Part shown: positions 59,817 to 64,000 of the stretch, piece after piece
Numbering within the stretch: the first letter of the stretch is position 1
Layout: each line of letters begins with the position of its first letter
Assembly (NCBI RefSeq): GCF_016918015.1
Contig: NZ_JAERMK010000003.1
Location: 133,465 to 197,464 of the forward strand
Length of the DNA: 64,000 bases
Direction: 5' to 3'
From: Glycomyces sp. YM15
GTDB lineage: Bacteria > Actinomycetota > Actinomycetes > Mycobacteriales > Micromonosporaceae
Position numbers and translations under genes: made by a program
The notes under the pieces: generated by a model
Database searches by the model: none
Told to the model about the DNA's origin: nothing
What the model saw: only the letters and a program-made list of their open reading frames with translations

Positions 59817-60395
59817 ATGGGAATCGTGTACGTAGTGCAGCACGGCGAGAAGGAACGGGTGCAGGGCGATCCGGGGCTGACGGCGCGGGGCCGGGAGCAG
59901 GCGGCGCTGGCGGCGGAGTGGTTGCGGGACAAGGGTTTGCGGGCGGTGTACGCGAGTCCGCTGTTGCGAGCGCGGCAGACCGCCGAGGCGGTCGCGGCGG
60001 TGGCGGGCCTGCCGGTGCTGGTCGACGCGCGGGTGGCGGAGCGGATGAACTGGGACGGGAGTGTGCCGGCGGAGCGGTTCTTCGCGGACTGGTCGCGGGC
60101 GAGTGCGGACCGGGATTTCATTCCGGCAGTGGGGGATTCGTCGCGGGCGGCGGGCGCCCGGTTCCGTGAGTTCATTGCGGCGAACGAGACGGAGGGGCCG
60201 ATCGCGGTGGCCTGCCACGGCGGAGTGACCGTGGACCTGCTGCGCACGCTGCTCGGCGACGAGGCGGTGCCGGAAGCGCTGCTATCGGACGGCGTGCCGT
60301 CGGGGGCGATCACCACGCTCGACGGCCTGCGGCCGGTGCTGATCGCCGCGACCGGGCACTTGGCCGGTTCGGAGACGGGGCACCGGCCGGGCTAG
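59817..60395 (+). CDS. Histidine phosphatase-like protein with QHG instead of RHG
   Basis: A 192-residue protein of the phosphoglycerate mutase-like fold. In active members the start is (L/I)xxxRHGET; here it is VYVVQHGEKERVQGDPGLTARG, so the phosphate-binding Arg is Gln. The other parts are normal: YASPLLRARQTAEAVA with the second Arg, Glu in VAERMNW, and the second His in AVACHGGVTVDLL. The catalytic His is kept. Reduced or changed activity is likely. It is divergent from the membrane protein at 59720, about 96 bp apart. Confidence 0.85.
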   Translation: MGIVYVVQHGEKERVQGDPGLTARGREQAALAAEWLRDKGLRAVYASPLLRARQTAEAVAAVAGLPVLVDARVAERMNWDGSVPAERFFADWSRASADRDFIPAVGDSSRAAGARFREFIAANETEGPIAVACHGGVTVDLLRTLLGDEAVPEALLSDGVPSGAITTLDGLRPVLIAATGHLAGSETGHRPG

Positions 60396-60465
60396 GGGCC
60401 TCACGGGGCGTTCGCTCCGATGATGTTTCGCATTGCGCAGCAGGGAATGCTAGACGAAGTGCGCG

Positions 60466-60483
60466 TGAACGCTTGCGCGTTCA
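60466..60483. promoter_or_regulatory. LacI-like operator before the GH92 gene
   Basis: TGAACGC-TTGC-GCGTTCA has 7-bp perfect arms and ends 25 bases before the GH92 start codon. It is similar in type to the site before the GH74 gene (AAACG-TAAG-CGTTT). It probably binds a sugar-responsive LacI-family repressor encoded elsewhere. Confidence 0.55.
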
Positions 60484-60508
60484 TCGGGCCGTAACGAGGA
60501 TGTGACGC

Positions 60509-62788
60509 ATGACCTCTAACCTCGTTCGAATATTGGACTCAGTAGACCCGTTCATCGGCACCGAGCCTGCCGATCTGCCCGCGGCACAGGGGCTGGCCGC
60601 GGCTTGGTGGTGGCCGAAGGCGCAGGTCGGGAACACCCACCCCGGCGCCTGCCACCCGCTCGGCATGGTCTCGGCCTGCGCCTGCTCCGGCGCCTACCCC
60701 ACCGGTTACGGCCGCTACGGCATGTCCACCGAGGGCGCCCCCGCGCCCCTCTACGACGATTACCTGGCCAGCGGCTTCACCCACTTCCAGCAGTCCGGTA
60801 CCGGCGCGATCCGCAAGTACTACAACTACTTCCGCGTCACCCCCATGATCGAGCCGCTCGACGCCCTCGGTACCCGCTGGAAGCTCCGCGACGAGGTCGC
60901 CGAGCCCGGCTACTACGCCGCGACCCTCGAGAACGGCATCCGCTGCGAACTCACCGTCGGCGAGAAGACCGCCGTCCACCGCTACACCTTCCCCGAGGCG
61001 TCCTCGGCCCGCGTCGTGCTCGACTTCTCGTACGGCGGCCTCGCGATCGAGCACGGCATCACCGTCCCGCTCCGCGCCGGCCTCGAGAGCCTCGGCCAGG
61101 GCTGCGCGCAGGGCACGGTGGTCATGGAGGGCATCCCGCTGTCCGTGTTCATCGACTCGGACACGCCGAAGGCCTGGCGCCAGCTCGTCTGGTACGACCG
61201 CCGCCGCGTCGACGGCGGCACCCGCCTCGACTTCGACTACATCCGCCGCACCACGCTGCGGCCCTTCGGCCTCATGTTCATGGGCCCGGCCCGCGCGGGC
61301 ACCACGGTCGAGATCCGCATGGGCTTCTCCATGCGCGGCACCGAGCAGGCCCGCGCCAACCTCGAGGAGCACCTGCCCGGCGGTTTCGAGAACGGCTTCG
61401 AGCGCGTCCGCGCGCAGACCTATGACGCGTGGAGCGGCTACGCCTCCCAGGTCGAGGTCGACGGCGGCACCCCCGAACGGCGCACCGTGTTCGCCACGAG
61501 CCTCTACCACTCGCTCATCAAGCCGTGCTTCGCCGAGGACGAGAGCCCGTTCTGGCCTTCCAAGGGCCCGTTCGTGTTCGACATCGCGACCATGTGGGAC
61601 ATGTACAAGACCCAGTTCCCGCTGCTCACGGCCCTCGACCCGGTGAAGGGCGCGGCGATGCTCGAATCGCTCGTGCGCATCGCCGAGGAGGAGGGCAACC
61701 TCCCCATCGGCTACCGGATGGCGCGCGGCTCCGACCGGTTCTTCCGCCAGGCCTCGGCCCTCGCCCACACCGTGCTCGCCGACGGCTACCAGCTGGGTCT
61801 CGAAGGCCTGGAATGGGATTGGGCACTCGTCCACATGCAGGACGACCTGCGGCGCGGCTACGGCGAGGACTTCGCCGAGCGCGGCATCGTGCACCCGGTG
61901 AGCCACACGCTCGACCTCGCGACCGGCTACTGGTGCACCGCGATCGTCGCCCGCGGCCTCGGCGACCACCGGCTCGCCGACGAGCTCGAGGCGAAGTCGC
62001 GGGCGTGGACGAACGCGTTCGGCGGCGACGGGCTGCTGCGCGACTCGAGCTTCTACGAGGGCGGGCGCTGGAACTACTCGTTCCGGCTCCTGCACGACAT
62101 GGCCGCCCGCATCAAGCTCGCGGGCGGCGACAAGGCGTTCACGGCGATCCTCGACCGCTTCTTCGGGTACGGGGCCGGGCCGGTCACGCAGCTCGGCGTC
62201 CCGCCCTTCGGCCCCGAGTTCGCGATCGGCCAGGACCTCAACCGCTTCGAGGGTCTCAACAACGAGCCGGACATGGAGGCCCCCTGGGCCTACCACTACG
62301 CGGGACGGCCCGACCGCACCGCCGAGGTCGTGCACGCCGCGCTCGCCTACCAGTTCGGGACCGGCCGCGGCGGCCTGCCCGGCAACGACGACTCCGGGGC
62401 GCTGTCCTCGTGGTACGTCTGGGCCTCCTTGGGGCTCTTCCCGGTCGCGGGCCAGAACCTGTTCCTGGTCAACGCGCCCGCGTTCGGCGGGGCGAGCCTC
62501 AATTTCGGCGGCAACGACTTCGAGCTGGTGACCACCGGCCACGTCGAGTCCGGCATCGGCGAGGACGCCGCCGGGTCCGCCGCGCAGTACGTCCAGTCGG
62601 CCCGCTTCAACGGCAAACCGCTGGACCACGGGTTCCTCACCGGCAACCAGCTGCACGGCGGCGGGCGGCTGGAGGTCGAGCTCGGACCCGAACCTTCCGA
62701 CTGGGCGACGAAGATGCGCCCGCCGTCCGCCTCCGACCGGCACCCCGAGTGGCGGGGCGGGGCCCGACTCCAGGAGTACCTACCGTGA
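60509..62788 (+). CDS. GH92 alpha-mannosidase-family glycoside hydrolase
   Basis: A 759-residue family 92 enzyme; members are calcium-dependent exo-acting alpha-mannosidases. The N-terminal beta-sandwich opens DSVDPFIGTEPADLPAAQGLA and has GNTHPGACHPLGMV. The (alpha/alpha)6 barrel carries WDMYKTQFPLLTALDP, the acid region GLNNEPDMEAPW and the base region GLPGNDDSGALSSWYVWASLGLFPV. No signal peptide is present, so the enzyme acts in the cytoplasm on imported oligosaccharides or glycans. A LacI-like operator precedes it, and the stop overlaps the glycosyltransferase start (GTGA). Confidence 0.92.
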   Translation: MTSNLVRILDSVDPFIGTEPADLPAAQGLAAAWWWPKAQVGNTHPGACHPLGMVSACACSGAYPTGYGRYGMSTEGAPAPLYDDYLASGFTHFQQSGTGAIRKYYNYFRVTPMIEPLDALGTRWKLRDEVAEPGYYAATLENGIRCELTVGEKTAVHRYTFPEASSARVVLDFSYGGLAIEHGITVPLRAGLESLGQGCAQGTVVMEGIPLSVFIDSDTPKAWRQLVWYDRRRVDGGTRLDFDYIRRTTLRPFGLMFMGPARAGTTVEIRMGFSMRGTEQARANLEEHLPGGFENGFERVRAQTYDAWSGYASQVEVDGGTPERRTVFATSLYHSLIKPCFAEDESPFWPSKGPFVFDIATMWDMYKTQFPLLTALDPVKGAAMLESLVRIAEEEGNLPIGYRMARGSDRFFRQASALAHTVLADGYQLGLEGLEWDWALVHMQDDLRRGYGEDFAERGIVHPVSHTLDLATGYWCTAIVARGLGDHRLADELEAKSRAWTNAFGGDGLLRDSSFYEGGRWNYSFRLLHDMAARIKLAGGDKAFTAILDRFFGYGAGPVTQLGVPPFGPEFAIGQDLNRFEGLNNEPDMEAPWAYHYAGRPDRTAEVVHAALAYQFGTGRGGLPGNDDSGALSSWYVWASLGLFPVAGQNLFLVNAPAFGGASLNFGGNDFELVTTGHVESGIGEDAAGSAAQYVQSARFNGKPLDHGFLTGNQLHGGGRLEVELGPEPSDWATKMRPPSASDRHPEWRGGARLQEYLP

Positions 62789-64000
62789 CCCAGCAGCCCC
62801 GCGGCCAGCAGCAGCGCCGGACCGACCAGGCGGCCCAGCGGCGCCTCGTCATCGTGGTCCGCGCCGACCCGGTCATCTGCGGCCACGCCACGGAAGCGCG
62901 CGGCCTCGCCGAGGTCGCCCTCACCCGCGGCTTCGACGACGTGCGCATCGTGACGTGGCCGATCGAGGCGCTGCAGGCGGCGGGGCTGCCGCTCAAACCG
63001 CTCGACGAGCTCCTGCCGTATTCGCCGGGCATCACCGTGGAGCGGCCGGGACCGGTCGGGGACTACCGCGTCCCCACCGGCCGCCACCTCCTCGGCCTCG
63101 CCGGGCGGCTCTTCGAGCTGTTCACCGACGGCGTGCCCACGGTGTGCATGTCGATGTACCTGACCCCGCACGCGAACGCGGTCGCCGAGGCGCTGCGCTC
63201 GGTGCGCGCGTCGGGCTTGGACGCGGACGTCACGACGATCGCCGAGGCGGTGGGCTCGGACATCACGAACGTGGTGCGCTCGTGCATCGCGGAAGGCGCG
63301 ATCGGTGCGGCCGCTTCACTGTTCACCGCATACCTGTCGCATGACCGGTGCGTGGCGGTCTCCGCGTACACGCGGGAGCTCATCCTCGAATCGGCCGCGC
63401 AGGTCGATCTCGCGTGCGGCACCAGGTTCGCCGACGAGGTGGCCGACCGCGTCGAGGTCTCCTACCCGGCCGTGGACGCCGGCGCGTACCTCGACCTCGA
63501 TCCGTCCGCAGTGGACGCCGCACTCGCGGCGCGGGGTCTGACCCGCGACGGCTACATACTCTTCCTCTCCCGCGTCGCCGCCGCGAAGGGCGCGGACGAC
63601 CTCATCGCCGCCTTCCGCGCGTCGGACGCGTCGAGCACGCACCGCCTCGTGATCGCCGGGAACGGCCCCGCGCAGGCCGAGACGAGGGCCCTCGCCGGGG
63701 ACGACCCGCGCATCCTCTTCCTCACCGACGTCGGCGACGAGGAGAAGCCGCTGCTCATGAACGGCTGCGCCGCATACGCACTGCCGTCGAAGCCGCGCCC
63801 AGAGTTCGTCGAGACCTTCGGCATCGCCCTCGTCGAGAAGATGCTCGCGGGCGGCGGCCCGGTGATCACCACCCGCACCGGCGGCATCCCCGAAGCCGTG
63901 GGGGACACCGCGATCGAGGTCCCGCACGCCGACCCGGCGGCGCTCGCGGCCGCGCTCGACCGCGCGCTCGCGATGAGCCCGGCCGAACGGGAGGCCGCGA
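62785..64000 (+). CDS. GT4-type glycosyltransferase, cut by the window end
   Basis: GTG 62785 overlaps the GH92 stop. About 405 codons are in the window and no stop is reached. The first part (RLVIVVRADPVICGHATEARGLAEVAL) is the N-terminal Rossmann domain. The second has ILFLSRVAAAKGADDLIAAF, LVIAGNGPAQAET, and the E-x7-E motif in PEFVETFGIALVEKMLAGGGPVITTRTGGIPE, so it is a retaining GT-B enzyme of family 4. Coupled to an intracellular GH92, it may build or remodel a mannose-containing glycan; the direction of that link is inference. Confidence 0.88.
   Translation, partial: MTQQPRGQQQRRTDQAAQRRLVIVVRADPVICGHATEARGLAEVALTRGFDDVRIVTWPIEALQAAGLPLKPLDELLPYSPGITVERPGPVGDYRVPTGRHLLGLAGRLFELFTDGVPTVCMSMYLTPHANAVAEALRSVRASGLDADVTTIAEAVGSDITNVVRSCIAEGAIGAAASLFTAYLSHDRCVAVSAYTRELILESAAQVDLACGTRFADEVADRVEVSYPAVDAGAYLDLDPSAVDAALAARGLTRDGYILFLSRVAAAKGADDLIAAFRASDASSTHRLVIAGNGPAQAETRALAGDDPRILFLTDVGDEEKPLLMNGCAAYALPSKPRPEFVETFGIALVEKMLAGGGPVITTRTGGIPEAVGDTAIEVPHADPAALAAALDRALAMSPAEREAA

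Noticed and set aside
60539-62743. A 734-codon open frame antisense to the GH92 gene
   Set aside because: Same shadow effect. No start signal or recognisable protein, and the GH92 frame has clear catalytic motifs.

Overview
The window is about 70% GC, with codon use and gene families of a filamentous actinomycete. GTG and TTG starts are common, genes are often joined by ATGA or GTGA overlaps, and Tat and lipoprotein signals are frequent. The mix (metE under a cobalamin riboswitch, an Actinobacteria-type tsaE-tsaB-rimI-tsaD block, paired clpP genes with a PopR/ClgR-like regulator, ECF41 sigma factor, GH74/GH92 enzymes) fits Streptomyces relatives, and my best guess is Glycomycetaceae. That family assignment is inference. 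A perfect parS site at 34061 marks chromosomal DNA, probably in the origin-proximal part. The first ~60 bases are G/C homopolymer runs and look like a contig end.

Layout. 0.1-8.5 kb: GNAT protein, DUF418-type membrane protein, a C-terminally cut GH74 xyloglucanase facing a GH12 scrap, a TetR/hydrolase pair with three operators, SDR and MerR debris, DoxX and ECF41 sigma. 8.6-12.2 kb: secreted serine protease, then a PopR-like regulator with a YALAA tail convergent with two coupled clpP genes, one lacking the catalytic Ser, and a COG4315-type lipoprotein. 12.2-17.8 kb: CitA/DcuS-type two-component system divergent from tctCBA, a tricarboxylate uptake system. 17.8-24.9 kb: membrane proteins, a TetR gene with a 36-bp perfect palindrome, a Tat-exported unknown, a DAACS dicarboxylate symporter and two fluoride channel genes. 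25.0-29.9 kb: secreted subtilase, then a decaying secretion-associated cluster (EspC/WXG100-like protein, deleted DUF1023 hydrolase, lipoprotein without its stop, membrane-anchored protein with a TAG).

30-32 kb and 53.3-54.8 kb hold two copies of a ~0.9-kb repeat that is not obviously protein coding. Conserved hairpins, one with compensatory changes, lie upstream of a Shine-Dalgarno and a small ORF whose start is conserved and whose end is not. Copy two is followed by ~77-nt tandem units. This is the best candidate for something undescribed.

32-41 kb is core: SDR, B12 riboswitch-metE (with parS inside), alr, an alpha/beta hydrolase, and the t6A operon. 41-53 kb holds small regulators and accessory enzymes: TetR/MFS, DinB, phosphotransferases, a serine hydrolase-HK-RR operon, a methyltransferase, DUF402 and NUDIX. 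55-64 kb: EEP nuclease-like protein, DHFR-like reductase, GNAT, LD-carboxypeptidase, a membrane protein, a histidine phosphatase with an altered RHG motif, and a GH92 mannosidase-glycosyltransferase operon behind a LacI-like operator. No rRNA, tRNA, IS transposase or CRISPR array was found.
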